Origin: CAVQRC01 sp963715045
GTDB taxonomy: Bacteria; Planctomycetota; Planctomycetia; Pirellulales; Lacipirellulaceae
Direction: 5' to 3'
NCBI GenBank assembly: GCA_963715045.1
Contig: CAVQRC010000014.1
Span: forward strand, 124,001 to 188,000
DNA: 64,000 bases
Positions within the stretch are counted from its first letter, which is position 1, and each line of letters starts with the position of its first letter. A program made the position numbers and the translations under genes. Below the pieces are notes generated by a model. The model did no database searches. It was given only the letters and a program-made list of their open reading frames with translations, and was not told where the DNA came from. Shown here piece by piece: positions 9,427-19,384 of this stretch.

Positions 9427-11029
9427 ATGTACTTCAGACGGCTACGCCTGCTTACGGTCGGCGCACTGTTGATCCCCTGGTCATTGATCGGGGATGAACC
9501 AGCCACGGCGGTCGAGAAGCCGAACGTTGTCGTGATCCTCGCCGATGACCTCGGTTACTCGGACCTGGGTTGTTACGGTGGCGAGATCGCAACGCCGAAT
9601 CTCGACGAACTCGCCGCGGGCGGCCTGCAATACACGCAGTTTTACAACACGGCGCGGTGCTGGCCGACACGGGCGGCCCTGTTGACCGGTTACTACGCCC
9701 AGCAGGTGCATCGCGACAAGCTGCCTGACGGCGGTGGAGGGGGCGGTGGCACCCGGCAGCAATGGGCCCGGCTGTTGCCCGATTTTCTTCGCCCGCACGG
9801 CTATCGCAATTACCACAGTGGCAAGTGGCATATTGACGGGCCGGTCCTCGCGGGTGGGTTTGATCGCTCGCTCGACATGCGAAACCAGGGCAACTTCTTC
9901 ACGGCCGCGGGCAATCGACTTGATGACAAGCCGATCATTCCCGCTGCCGACGAATCGAATTACTACGCGACCATTGCCACGGTCGATCACGCCATCGACT
10001 GTCTCCAGGAGCATGCCCGCAAGTACTCCGATCGACCCTTCTTTCAGTATGTCGCGTTCATTGCCCCGCACTTTCCGTTGCACGCGTTGCCGGAAGATAT
10101 CGCCCGCTACCGCGACGAGTATCTCGATGGCTGGGATGCAATGCGTGAACGACGCTTCGGCCGCCAGCGAGAGATGGATCTGCTCGATACGGAGCTGTCC
10201 GCGCTCGAACCGGGCGTGGGACCGCCGTACGATTTCCCCGAGGCGTTCGAGAAACTTGGACCGGGTGAGATCAACCGTCCGCTGCCATGGAGTACGTTGA
10301 GCGAAGAGCAGCGGCGTTTCCAGGCGACGAAGATGGCCATTCACGCAGCGATGGTCGACCGCATGGACCGAGAGGTCGGTCGGCTCGTGGAGCAGCTCAA
10401 GGCGATGGGTGCCTACGAGAACACGCTCATCTTCTTCGCCGCCGACAACGGCGCGAGTGCCGAGATTATGGTCCGCCACGGCGGCCACGATCCGCATGCA
10501 TCACCGGGCAGTGCGGCCACGTATCTTTGCCTGGGTCCCTGGCTTTTCCAGTCTGGCCAACACGCCTTTTCGCCGTCACAAGACGTGGGTTCACGAAGGC
10601 GGAATCAGCACGCCGCTCATCGTGCATTGGCCGGACGGGATCGAACCCCGCGGTGAATTGCGTCACACACCGGGGCATGTGATCGACATCGTGCCGACCA
10701 TCCTCGAAGTGACCGGCATCACGAAGCCGGCGGTGTGGGAGGGCCAACCAATTCCACCCGCACCGGGGCGGAGCCTGGTCCCGTCCTTCGCAGAAGATGT
10801 CGTGATCGATCGCGACTATTTATGGTGGCTGCATGAAGGCAACCGGGCGATCCGCGTCGGCGACTACAAGCTCGTGGCAGCCAAAGGCGATCCGTGGGAA
10901 CTGTACGACCTCGGCCAGGATCGGGCCGAGTCGCGAAACCTTGCCGAAGAGCATCCCGAGAAGGTTGATGAACTGGCTGCCCTCTGGAATCGCCAGGTCG
11001 AGACAATGAGTCGGATCGTGGCGGAATGA
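9427..11029 (+). CDS. Secreted sulfatase D (CWPTR active site), one frameshift
   Basis: Type I sulfatase of the arylsulfatase-like group. The ATG at 9427 has AGAGG eight bases upstream and starts a leader (MYFRRLRLLTVGALLIPWSL). Landmarks are VVVILADDLGYSDLGCYGG, the active site CWPTR at 78-82 within NTARCWPTRAALLTGYY, HSGKWHIDG, FIAPHFPLHALPED and FFAADNGASAE. A Gly-rich loop (DGGGGGGG) follows the active site. An extra base near 10540 (after CLGP) interrupts the frame; the second frame resumes with FSSLANTPFRRHKTWVHEGG and runs to 11029 through DYKLVAAKGDPWELYDL. The HKTWVHEGG block is the usual C-terminal subdomain lead. Co-directional with sulfatase C and probably co-transcribed. Confidence 0.88.
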
Positions 11030-11463
11030 CCCGAGGCCAGATTCTTTGCCGGTTTTCCTTTATCGCCAGGCTATGAGACCCGGCTCACGCAGAGACGCCA
11101 AGTACGGGGAGAAGCTCCGGGGGATTCTGCGTGGCGAGTCAGCGTCTCTACGTAAACACCACGCCGTCTGGCGACAACTTGCGGACTCGCGGACGCGTTG
11201 GTCATTGGACCGCCGCTCCTCGAAAGATGTATCCGCCCCTCCTCGGTTCCTCCTAGCTCGAGCGACGCGCGGTGCATGAAGGGCTGAAATGGGCGATGTG
11301 AGCCGCGCGGATTGCTGATGGTTAATTCGATGTCCGCGTCGGCTGAGGACTCGGCGGGACTGACAGTCAAGCGGGCGATTTGGCGGCCGAGCGCATGCTA
11401 TCTTCCGTTCGCGCGGAGGTCGTGAACACCGCTGCGCAGCTTTCGCAGTTGGGGATCCCGGTT

Positions 11464-11502
11464 CTTCGCCCCGAAGGGGCAACCACAAGATAGCCCAGGG
11501 CA
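11464..11502 (+). repeat. Dispersed repeat, copy 1 (inverted partner at 11841-11879)
   Basis: Begins with the palindrome GCCCCGAAGGGGC and continues into a CAAC...GATAGCCC(A/G)GGGCAA block. The reverse complement of 11841-11879 matches it with a handful of differences. The two copies face each other about 340 bases apart. Confidence 0.7.
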
Positions 11503-11840
11503 AGGGAAGGCGAGCACCGCGAGCCTTTCCGCCGCCCTGGGTCTCGGGATGCCCCACATTTGGGTTCCCGATCAAGACGACGGTCCCACGTTTCCCCGCC
11601 CAATCGGGACGTTGATTGTATTCGGTGCCATTCGGTAAAGCGTGTGTTTGGATTCCTTCGGAATCCAAATCATGCGATGCATTGGTGCGGTAAAACAGAC
11701 GGATCCGGTGATCGAAAAACAATTGCACATCGATGTCGTACGGATCTGGATTGTCTGTGTTTCGCCCTTTGCAACCGCGCGGGGAATCGGTGGACTCGAC
11801 CACCCGGGGCGGCGACAACGCTCGCAGAGCTCGCATTGTC

Positions 11841-11879
11841 TTGCCCCGGGCTATCATGTTGCGGCCCCTTCGGGGCGAG
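11841..11879 (-). repeat. Dispersed repeat, copy 2, inverted relative to 11464-11502
   Basis: On the minus strand it reads GCCCCGAAGGGGC followed by CGCAACATGATAGCCCGGGG. Matching copy at 11464-11502. Together they could be the two ends or arms of a non-autonomous palindromic element. Confidence 0.7.
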
Positions 11880-12139
11880 ATGGCCCACGGCCCGGGCAGC
11901 ACCTCGTGTAGGGGCTAAACGTACACTATCCGGTTGCCGCTGCAAACAAACCCGACGTTGCAGCAGGGATACCGATTGGCCGCTGGTGCACCGGTTTGCC
12001 GCGGCGAAATCGACCAACGCCAGTTGCGGCTTACCGCAATGGCGCAGCGAGAGCACCGAAGGGGGCGACTCGGGCTCGTCGTCGTGCGGGAGCGACTAGG
12101 CATCCCCTGAATCGGAGTTGTTGCAGCACTTCTGCAGTA

Positions 12140-12769
12140 GTGCCAACATTCGTGTGCCCCAGTGGTGATGACCCATCGAATATGGGGTGGGGCCTCAAAC
12201 ATGGCTCACTCGGTGTTCCACCTAAAGACGTTCAACAGAAAGACCGATACCTCGTTGTTCGGAGCGACTACGATGCCATGGCAGGCATCCAGGTTCTCCC
12301 CGACCCACTGCCCGCCAATGCGATACCCTACTCGGTGGACTATGTTCGCTGGGGGATTTGGGGATGGGCTGTATTCGATACCAAAACGACGTCAGGTTCG
12401 CGGTTGCTGCGTTATCGACGCGGAACGTTTCGCGACATCAAAGACGGACTGTCAAACACGATCGCAATTGTTGAACGCGGTGGTAAACCGCTAGACATCC
12501 TCAATGCCAAACCCAACGTTACAACGGAAAACCCGAATGCTCACTACCCCGGTCAGGTAGGTTGGTCTGCCAGCAACACATTTGCGTGGTCACTTAACGG
12601 GAATGATATCGGTGTCAACGTGTCGAATTCGGGGGGCATCTATTCCTTACACCCAGGTGGTGCCAATGTCGCAATAGCTGATGGGTCCGTCCGATTTCTT
12701 CTTGACTCAACCGATTTCAATACTTTAGTACAACTCTATGGCAGGTCTGACGGTGGCTTGCCGGAATGA
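12140..12769 (+). pseudogene. DUF1559 protein lacking its pilin-like N-terminus
   Basis: The C-terminal two thirds of a DUF1559 protein, the planctomycete pseudopilin-like family. Readable parts are TFVCPSGDDPSN, which corresponds to the family's CPS(D) block, then DGLSNTIAIVE and the diagnostic HPGGANVAIADGSVRFLLDS close to the end. The first approximately 100 residues of the family, including the FTLVELLVVIAIIG prepilin helix, are absent in all three frames upstream; instead the frame runs back into repeat-like sequence. Base composition is visibly more AT-rich than in its neighbours. It is most likely a 5'-truncated relic, possibly cut by whatever placed the repeats at 11.4-11.9 kb. Extent of the 5' end is approximate. 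Confidence 0.65.
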
Positions 12770-13294
12770 GAATGGGGCAGAATAGGTGGTTGAATCCGAG
12801 CACTCATAACGCGTGTTTTGCCATCGATGTCGACTGTCAACTCTTGGTGCCCCGGTTATCCGTAACATTATCCATTTTCTTGTTCCAGCCGGGGAGAAAG
12901 GTGCCGAGGTGAAATCGCCCCACGCACCCTGACCGTACGTCGCGACCCTTGAATGCCATTTGTCAGTGATTTCGCTTGTGAATCCGAGCCGAGCGGCCAG
13001 AGGCATCTTGCCATCGAATAACGCCGACAAGAAGTCCGAATCCGCCGCCGAACAGAAACGCCGATACCGTTCCGAAAAACACGACAGAGAAAAGCGTCTC
13101 GGCGGAAGCTGAAACGGCGGGTAGTTTTGACGCACCGTCTCGCTCAGAAGCGTCCCGCGGACGCGCGGCTTTACGCCCCGCCCCAAACGCGTGTCGATAT
13201 CGCTCACTGAGATGCGGCAAGCCAGCGGCTCCCACACCGCGAGGATTCTCCTCCGCCAGGTTTTCCTCTACGACTCGCTTTTTCCGCGGCCCAA
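12770..13294. other. Non-coding stretch between DUF1559 relic and DUF1501 gene
   Basis: Once the frameshift in the DUF1501 gene is allowed for, about 525 bases remain with no recognisable gene. Minus-strand open frames here give low-complexity Arg/Ser-rich text and no motif. The stretch TTTTCTTGTTCCAGCCGGGG near 12880 belongs to a region whose translation resembles the dispersed-repeat text seen around 11.6 kb, but I could not confirm a second copy in the window. Confidence 0.4.
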
Positions 13295-14735
13295 TCAGGC
13301 GATGATCTCTTGGAGGACACGGCCGCCGATGTCGGTCAGTTGTCTGAGCCGCCCGGCGTGCAAGTATCGCAAATCGTTGTCGGACAAGGCCCATCAGGTC
13401 GAGGATCGTGGCGTGCACGTCGCGGATCGGGATCGGCGTATCGACAGCGCGGAGGCTGAACTCGTCGGTCGCGCCGGCTGTCGCGCCGCCACGCACGTCA
13501 CCGCCGGCCATCCACATGCACAGTGCCCAGGAGTTGTGCTCCCGGCCAGGGTTGGCGGATAAGGCCCCGTTCTGAAACGGTGTCCGTCCCATTTCGGACG
13601 CCCACACGACCAGCGTTTCTTCCAGCAATCCCCGCTGTTTGAGATCGGCCAACAGCCCCGCGACCGGCTTGTCGATCTCGCCGCAACTCTTCCGCATCCG
13701 CTTCGCAACGGCGCCGTGATGGTCCCAACTGTCGCCGCCAATCTGCACGCCATGCACGAGCAGCGTGTAGCGGACGCCGCTCTCGACCAGCCGCCGGGCG
13801 AGCAGGCATTGCCTGGCGAAGCCGGCCGTCCGAGGCGTGTCGAGCCCGTACAGGTCGCGGATGTGGCGAGGCTCACGAGATACGTCGACGAGCTCAGGGG
13901 CTTCGGTCTGCATGCGAAACGCGAGCTCGTAGGCGTTGATGCGGGCTTCAAGTTCCGAGACGGCCCCGCGCTCGGCGAGGTGCTGCTGGTTGAGCCACAT
14001 GAGTTCGTCAAACTCCCTCCGTTGCTCGGTCCGGGTGACGCCGGCAGGCCGATTCAGGTTGAGGATCGGCGTGCCGTTCGGTCGCAGCAACGTGCCCTGA
14101 TAGGCGGCTGGCAGGTACCCGTTTGCCCACACCGCGGCCCCGTTGACCGGCGCGCCGCGGGGATCCTGAATCACGACGTACCCCGGCATGTCCTGGTTCG
14201 GGCTGCCCAGTCCGTAATTGATCCACGAACCGACCGAGGGGCTGCCGGGGAACTGGCTGCCGGTGGTCACATGCAGGGTTGCCGGCCCGTGATTCTGGTT
14301 GTCTGTCTTGATGCCGTGAATGAAGGCCAGATCGTCAACGTGCCGAGAAAGATTGGGAAGCAGTTCCGACAGGTAGCGACCCGACTCACCGTGACGGCGA
14401 AAGTCGAATTCACTGCCGATGCACGCATGGGGAAAGCTCAGCCGTCCCTGCAACTCTCCGGTGATGTGCGGTACGCGGGAGAGCGGTTTGCCGTGCAGTT
14501 CGTTCAGCAGGGGCTTGTATTCGAACGAATCCATCTGGCTCACGCCGCCCTGCATGAACAAGAAGATACAGTGTCTGGCCTTCCGCTTGAGATGCGGCTG
14601 GAGAACCGTCAGCGGATCGCCGCCACCGCGATCGGCCCGAGCCTGTTCGGCAAGCAACCCTCCCAGGGCCAGACCACCCAGGCCATTGAACGCCCCGCTG
14701 AGGAATTCGCGACGTGATGCGTAGGGAGTCATCAT
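13295..14735 (-). CDS. DUF1501 protein, Tat-exported, one frameshift near the C-terminus
   Basis: DUF1501 proteins have a sulfatase/alkaline-phosphatase-like fold, carry twin-arginine leaders and in planctomycetes are almost always encoded with a DUF1549/DUF1553 partner. Here the leader is ASRREFLSGAFNGLGG, followed by CIFLFMQGGVSQMDSFEYKP, FIHGIKTDNQNHGPATLH, GSWINYGLGS, HGVQIGGDSWDHHG and WASEMGRTPF, all characteristic. An extra base near 13387 (after DLMGL) breaks the frame; the restored end reads SDNDLRYLHAGRLRQL and stops at a TGA at 13295-13297, the usual family ending. Start ATG at 14735 has GAGGAAA seven bases upstream. It lies directly downstream of the DUF1549/1553 gene, as expected for the pair. 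The biochemical role of the pair is unknown. Confidence 0.9.
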
Positions 14736-14779
14736 GGTTCATTTCCTCAGCCGCGACGAGCAGTAGTTTCGAGCCGATT

Positions 14780-14839
14780 CCAAGACGGGTCTCAGCGACC
14801 GCATTCCCCGGCCGTGGGACACGTTCACTGAGCTCTTGG
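14780..14839. repeat. Imperfect palindrome related to 4854-4927
   Basis: The outer arms pair as CCAAGA with TCTTGG and CTCAG with CTGAG; the core reads ATTCCCCGGCCGTGGGA. Word by word it resembles the palindrome at 4854-4927 (CTCAGCGA, ATTCCC, GGC, GTGGGA), and it also lies about 45 bases upstream of a minus-strand start codon. It may be a shared leader hairpin or a repetitive extragenic palindrome. Confidence 0.5.
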
Positions 14840-14909
14840 GATAGGTTTTTAAACCGTTGCAAACGTGTTTACTACTTCATCGGCCGTGGGAGACCTGAAC
14901 CGGGTAGGC

Positions 14910-17860
14910 TCAGTCGATGTAAACGAATTCGTTTGCGTTAAACAGGATCCGGCACAGGGCCGTCAGCGATTCTTCGGCCGCATCGCCCTCGGCCAGGAAC
15001 CGGGCGAGTCGCTCCAGTTCTTGCGGCTGGGGCTGGCGGCTGAAGGCGAGCCATACGGCCCGCTCGATCCAGGCCAGCGGATCGTCGCCGGCCTCGGACA
15101 TCACCCGCCGGGCGAAGTGCCTCGCCTCTTCGTTGACGAACTCTCCGTTGTACATGGCCAGGGCCTGCAGCGGTGTGATCGAGCTGCGGCGGCGCGGCCG
15201 CGAGTCGTCACACACGAGCGAATCGAATACCTGCATCAGCGGCATCGTCAGCGTCCGTTGCTGATAGATATAGATGCTTCGCTTGCGTCCCTCCGGACCG
15301 TATTGGGTATCCCACTTGCTCTCGCTGTACTTGACGGCTTCGGCGATGTCACCCGGCAGCGGCGGAAAGATGGGCAGCCCGCCCTGCTCGGGATTCAAAC
15401 GCCCGCTGACCGCCAGCACGCTGTCGCGGATCTGCTCTGCTTCGAGCCTCCGCGGGCGGAAATGCGACAGCAGCCTGTTATCGGGATCGATCTCAGCGGC
15501 GACTTGCGGATCCGTAGCCCGCGAAGACTGCCGGTAGGTCCGCGAGGTCACCATCATGCGGTGCATCGCCTTAATGCTCCACTTGTGCTCGACGAACTGG
15601 TTGGCCAACCAGTCGAGGAGCTCCGGGTGCGATGGGCCGCCGCTGAGTTGGCCGAAATCGCTTGGCGTCGCGACAATTCCGCGACCGAAATGCCAATGCC
15701 ACAAGCGGTTCACCATCACCCGAGCCGTCAGCGGATTCTCCGGGCTGGCAATCCACTCAGCGAGCGCCATCCTCCGGCTGCGTGTGGGCCAGCGCTTGAA
15801 AGGGTCGAGGCGGATCGGGGCCGGATCCTGGTGGCCCGTGATGCAGCTCAGAAACCCGGCCTGGACGACTTCGCCCGGATTGTCGTAATCGCCGCGAATC
15901 ATGACTCGCGAGGTGGGGACACCCGGTTCGTAGGGAGGTCCGTAGGAGTGCCGCAGCGTCATGGCCATCGGCCGCAGTCGTTTGAGATGCTGTTTCACAA
16001 AGCGGTCGCGGGTGTTGAGGTATTCGTAGCGCCTCCGCTCTTCGTCGGTGACGAGTTCGCGGTTTCCGATCAGGTCGCGAACGTCGACCCGGGCAGCGTC
16101 CGGGTAGATGACGGTGCTGAGAAAGGATCCGTCGCCACCGACCTCGAAGCCATAGCCTTCGCCCTGACTGGTAGCTGAGTACACGACCACGATCGAGCCG
16201 TGGGCGTCTTGCAGAAACGGTGCGGCGGCCGCGTTGCCGACGAGAAAGCTCTTGGCGAATTTCACGGCCGCTGCTTTCCGGTCGCCGAGCGTATCGAGCT
16301 TCGGTTGGCGGGCCGGATCCTCCTGCGTGAGAGCGATTCCCGCCACCTTATCGACCCAGGTAGAGATGGACGCACCTGCCAACGGGATTGGCCGTCGCGG
16401 GATCCGCGTCGAGGTCCGTGGCATCGAGCCAGAATCGCAGTCCCGCCGTGATTGGCTCGATCGGAGTGTCGGCATTGGCCGCGACGTACTTACCCTGGAT
16501 GTACGTCATCAGATGTGCCCGTTCTTGTTCATCCAGTGGATGATCGTAAATCAGGATCTCGGCAAAGTGTCCCTCGTGCCCGCTGCCCTCGGGCAGGCCG
16601 GTACCTCTGGTGTGTTCTCCCAGGCTGACGTACGCCGGGGCCGACAGTCCCGCGAACCAATCCCCTTGATTACTGCCCGACAGGCTGCCCTCCGGGTTGG
16701 GACCGGAGCCGTCCGTGAAAAACCGCCACTGACCATCGGCGTTCACGATCGACGTGTGCAGCTTGCCATCCGCGGAGGCCGTCGTGTCGAAGACGTAATT
16801 GTTGCCGTCCGCGGTCGACTGCAGGCCGAATCCCGCACCGCCTCGGTCGGGCCCGCTGCCGCAACTCTTTTAGAAACGATTCGAGCTCCCGTTTGGAACT
16901 CGTCGCTTGCTCCCGGTGCTTCTTCCGCTGCTGGTCGGCCCACTCGGCTTCTCCCTCCCGGTAGAAGGCCACCGGCAACGGTCCGCCGATCTGATAAGCG
17001 TCTCCGGGTTCGGGGCGGGCGATTTGAATCGTCGCCAGAAAAGCCTTCATCCGGTAGAAGTCGGTGGTCGGGATCTGGTCGTACTTGTGGTCGTGACACT
17101 TCGCGCAACCGAGCGTGAGTCCCAGGAACACCGAACCGATGGTGGACGTCATTTCGCTGAGCATTTCGTGACGGGTCTTGTCACCGCGGGGCTCCGTGAA
17201 AGGGGCCAGTCGCAGAAACGTGAGCGCGACCATGTGTTCCGGTTTGGCATCGGGCAAATCGCCTGCCCCCATGATCTCGGTGAACTCGTCGCCGGCGAGT
17301 TGCTCCTTGATGAACTGGTCATAGGGCTTGTCGTTGTTGAAGGCGTCGATCACGTAGTCGCGATACCGCCAGGCCTGGGGCAGGTCGGGATCACCTTCGT
17401 AGCCGGCCGTGTCGGCGTAGCGGGCCAGATCGAGCCACAACCGGGCCCACCGCTCGCCATATCGCTGGTCGTCGAGCAGGCGGGCGACCACCTTCTCGTA
17501 CGCGTTGGGAGCGTCGTCCTGAAGAAACGCGGCTGCTTCTGCGGGCGTCGGCGGCAGGCCGATGAGATCGAAGTACACGCGGCGGATGAGCGTTTCGCGA
17601 GTGGCCTCCTCGGCCCAGGTGAGGCCGTGCTCGTGAAGCCTGGCGAGCACGAAGCGGTCGAGGCCCTCAAACGTACCGCCCGCAGCTTCAGCGATGTGGT
17701 CGACTTGCGGCGGCTCGATGGCACGGGGCCTGGTAAACGCCCACGGCCGTTCGTTCTCTGCACGCGGCACTTCGCGCGTAACCGGCTCGGTGTCGGCCGC
17801 CTGGGTCGCGGTGCCGACGACACCACACAACGAAAGGGTCGTCAAGACGAGTCGCAGCAT
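14910..17860 (-). CDS. DUF1549-LamG-DUF1553 protein without cytochrome domain, frameshifted
   Basis: Large secreted planctomycete protein of unknown reaction. From the ATG at 17860 the order is: signal peptide (MLRLVLTTLSLCGVVGTATQA); DUF1549 (FVLARLHEHGL, RRVYFDLIGLPPTPAE, WLDLARYADTAGYEGD, CAKCHDHKYDQI); a LamG-like sugar-binding insert (EILIYDHPLDEQERAHL, GLRFWLDATDLDAD); and DUF1553 (MVNRLWHWHFGRGIVATPSD, HPELLDWLANQF, SITPLQALAMYNG) to the stop at 14910. The frame is broken near 16860 and near 16385, both inside the LamG-like part; the two conserved ends are intact. The N-terminal PSCyt1 haem domain usual in this family is missing: the mature protein starts directly with ENERPWAFTRP. It is the partner of the DUF1501 gene that follows 174 bases later. 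CAKCH is the conserved DUF1549 motif and need not bind haem. Confidence 0.88.
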
Positions 17861-18141
17861 GGGGAACTGGATCGACAAGTTCCGACTCCTTAACGGGTTT
17901 GCGCGTTCGGCAGACATTCGCCGAAATGCGACCGAATTCACCGCGCGGTACGGACTACCTCCTACCTCGGCGGCATCGCCTGCAATCATATCGCTTTGTG
18001 GACGCAAACGCACACGCTCGGAAGAACCAACACTTGCAGGTGGTGGTATGCATCTGTGGCCTGGCAACCTACGATAGCCGGATCATCTTGGCAGGGATTC
18101 CGTCCGCGAACCTCCGCAACCGCCGGCTCAGAAGGCAGACG

Positions 18142-19311
18142 ATGCAGATACAGCACGTTCGAGTGCGGCACGCGAACCGGTCGATCTGGGGTCACCTGGC
18201 CGAGCGAGAGAAGACCTTGCCACTGGTCACACCGCTCGACCTCTATGCCGACTTCCAACAGACCCGCGGCTCCTGGTTCTGGGACTCGGGGATGGCCGTC
18301 ATCCAGATCGAAACCGACGAGGGAATCGTCGGGACCGGGTGGTGTGAAGACGGTTGCCAGGCGGTGGCGCCGGTGGTTGAGAACCACCTCAGCCGCTTGC
18401 TGCTTAAGCAGGATCCGTTCGAGGTCGAGGGAATCTACGATCGTCTCTATCGTGCTTCGTTGCCGTACGGTCGGAAGGGAATGGTGCTGTACGCGATCAG
18501 TGCCATCGACATGGCGCTGTGGGACATCGTGGGCCAGGTGACCGGCAAAGCGATCTTCGAGTTACTGGGCGGGCCGGTTCGCCAGCAGGTTCGCGTGTAC
18601 GCTTCGGCCCTGCATCCTGTCGGGGCCGAAAAGGTTCGCCAGGAGGCACAAACCTATGTCGCGGAAGGTTTCCATGCGATGAAACTGCGATTCCCGTTTG
18701 GACCCGGCGCGGGGGTCAACGGGATGCGGGCCAACGAGGATCACGTGGCCAACGTTCGCGACGCGGTCGGTGATGACATCGAGGTGATGGGCGACGCTTA
18801 CATGGGCTGGGATTTCACCTACGCCAAGAAGATGTGTCGCCGGCTGGAGCAATACAACCTGGCCTGGCTCGAGGAAGCGTTTTTGCCTGACGATCTGAAC
18901 AGCTACGCCAAGCTGCGGCAGGAAACGTCGATCCCGATCTCCGGTGGCGAACACGAAACCACCCGGTACGGGTTTCAGCAGATCATCGAGAAGCAGGCGA
19001 TGGATATTATCCAGCCCGACCTGCGTCGCTGCGGCGGGTTCACCGAAGCCCGCAAGATTGCCGCCTTGGCTTCGGCGGCAGGCGTCGCGCTCATTCCGCA
19101 CGCCTATGGCATCTCGCATCTGCATCTGGCCATGGCGTTGGTCGAGATCCCCATGATCGAATACTTCCCGCTGCCCTGCTGGGACGAATTGCCCGAAGCC
19201 GACAGCGAACCGATTTTCCTGAACGAGCCGCAGCCCGAAAACGGGAACGTCTCGCTGCCACGCAGGCCGGGCATCGGCGTGCAGATTAACGAACGCATCT
19301 TCGACAAATGA
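18142..19311 (+). CDS. Enolase-superfamily sugar-acid dehydratase, L-rhamnonate dehydratase-like
   Basis: A 389-residue member of the mandelate racemase/muconate lactonising group, expected to dehydrate an aldonic acid to its 2-keto-3-deoxy form in the cytoplasm. The closest match I know is L-rhamnonate dehydratase: shared blocks are HVRVRHANRSIWG, KLRFPFGPGAGVNGMRAN, VMGDAYMGWD, WLEEAFLPDD, ISGGEHETTRYG and EYFPL. The Mg ligands would be Asp in VMGDAYMGWD, Glu in WLEEAF and Glu in GGEHE; the His in IPHAYGISH is the likely catalytic base. The ATG at 18142 starts exactly at the family's usual first strand (MQIQHVRVR); a longer upstream frame has no support. It is followed 73 bases later by an SSS symporter, suggesting uptake and breakdown of a deoxy-sugar acid. 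Substrate could also be a related acid such as fuconate. Confidence 0.85.
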   Translation: MQIQHVRVRHANRSIWGHLAEREKTLPLVTPLDLYADFQQTRGSWFWDSGMAVIQIETDEGIVGTGWCEDGCQAVAPVVENHLSRLLLKQDPFEVEGIYDRLYRASLPYGRKGMVLYAISAIDMALWDIVGQVTGKAIFELLGGPVRQQVRVYASALHPVGAEKVRQEAQTYVAEGFHAMKLRFPFGPGAGVNGMRANEDHVANVRDAVGDDIEVMGDAYMGWDFTYAKKMCRRLEQYNLAWLEEAFLPDDLNSYAKLRQETSIPISGGEHETTRYGFQQIIEKQAMDIIQPDLRRCGGFTEARKIAALASAAGVALIPHAYGISHLHLAMALVEIPMIEYFPLPCWDELPEADSEPIFLNEPQPENGNVSLPRRPGIGVQINERIFDK

Positions 19312-19384
19312 AGCTGCGGCGGTGCAGGATGGCAAGATTCTCCGCCGCTGCTTCTGTCCGTTACACTCGTACCCCTGAACTGCC

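Larger units (their letters stand above)
11030..12139. other. Gene-poor region with inverted dispersed repeats
   Basis: About 1.1 kb without a supported gene. It contains an inverted pair of a 39-bp repeat (11464-11502 and 11841-11879), a perfect hairpin at 11647-11669 (TTTGGATTCC, loop TTC, GGAATCCAAA), and a long minus-strand open frame whose central part reads RGTVVLIGNPNVGHPETQGG. From memory, translated intergenic repeats containing a PNVG-ETQGGG motif are scattered through planctomycete genomes and are often annotated as spurious proteins, so I treat this frame as part of a dispersed repeat and not as a gene. Confidence 0.55.

Noticed and set aside
11060..11902. 280-codon minus-strand open frame
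   Set aside because: Its text is that of a dispersed repeat and it overlaps the inverted repeats; no leader, ribosome site or domain.
12725..13237. 170-codon minus-strand open frame
   Set aside because: Begins antisense inside the DUF1559 relic and gives Ser/Arg-rich low-complexity text with no domain.
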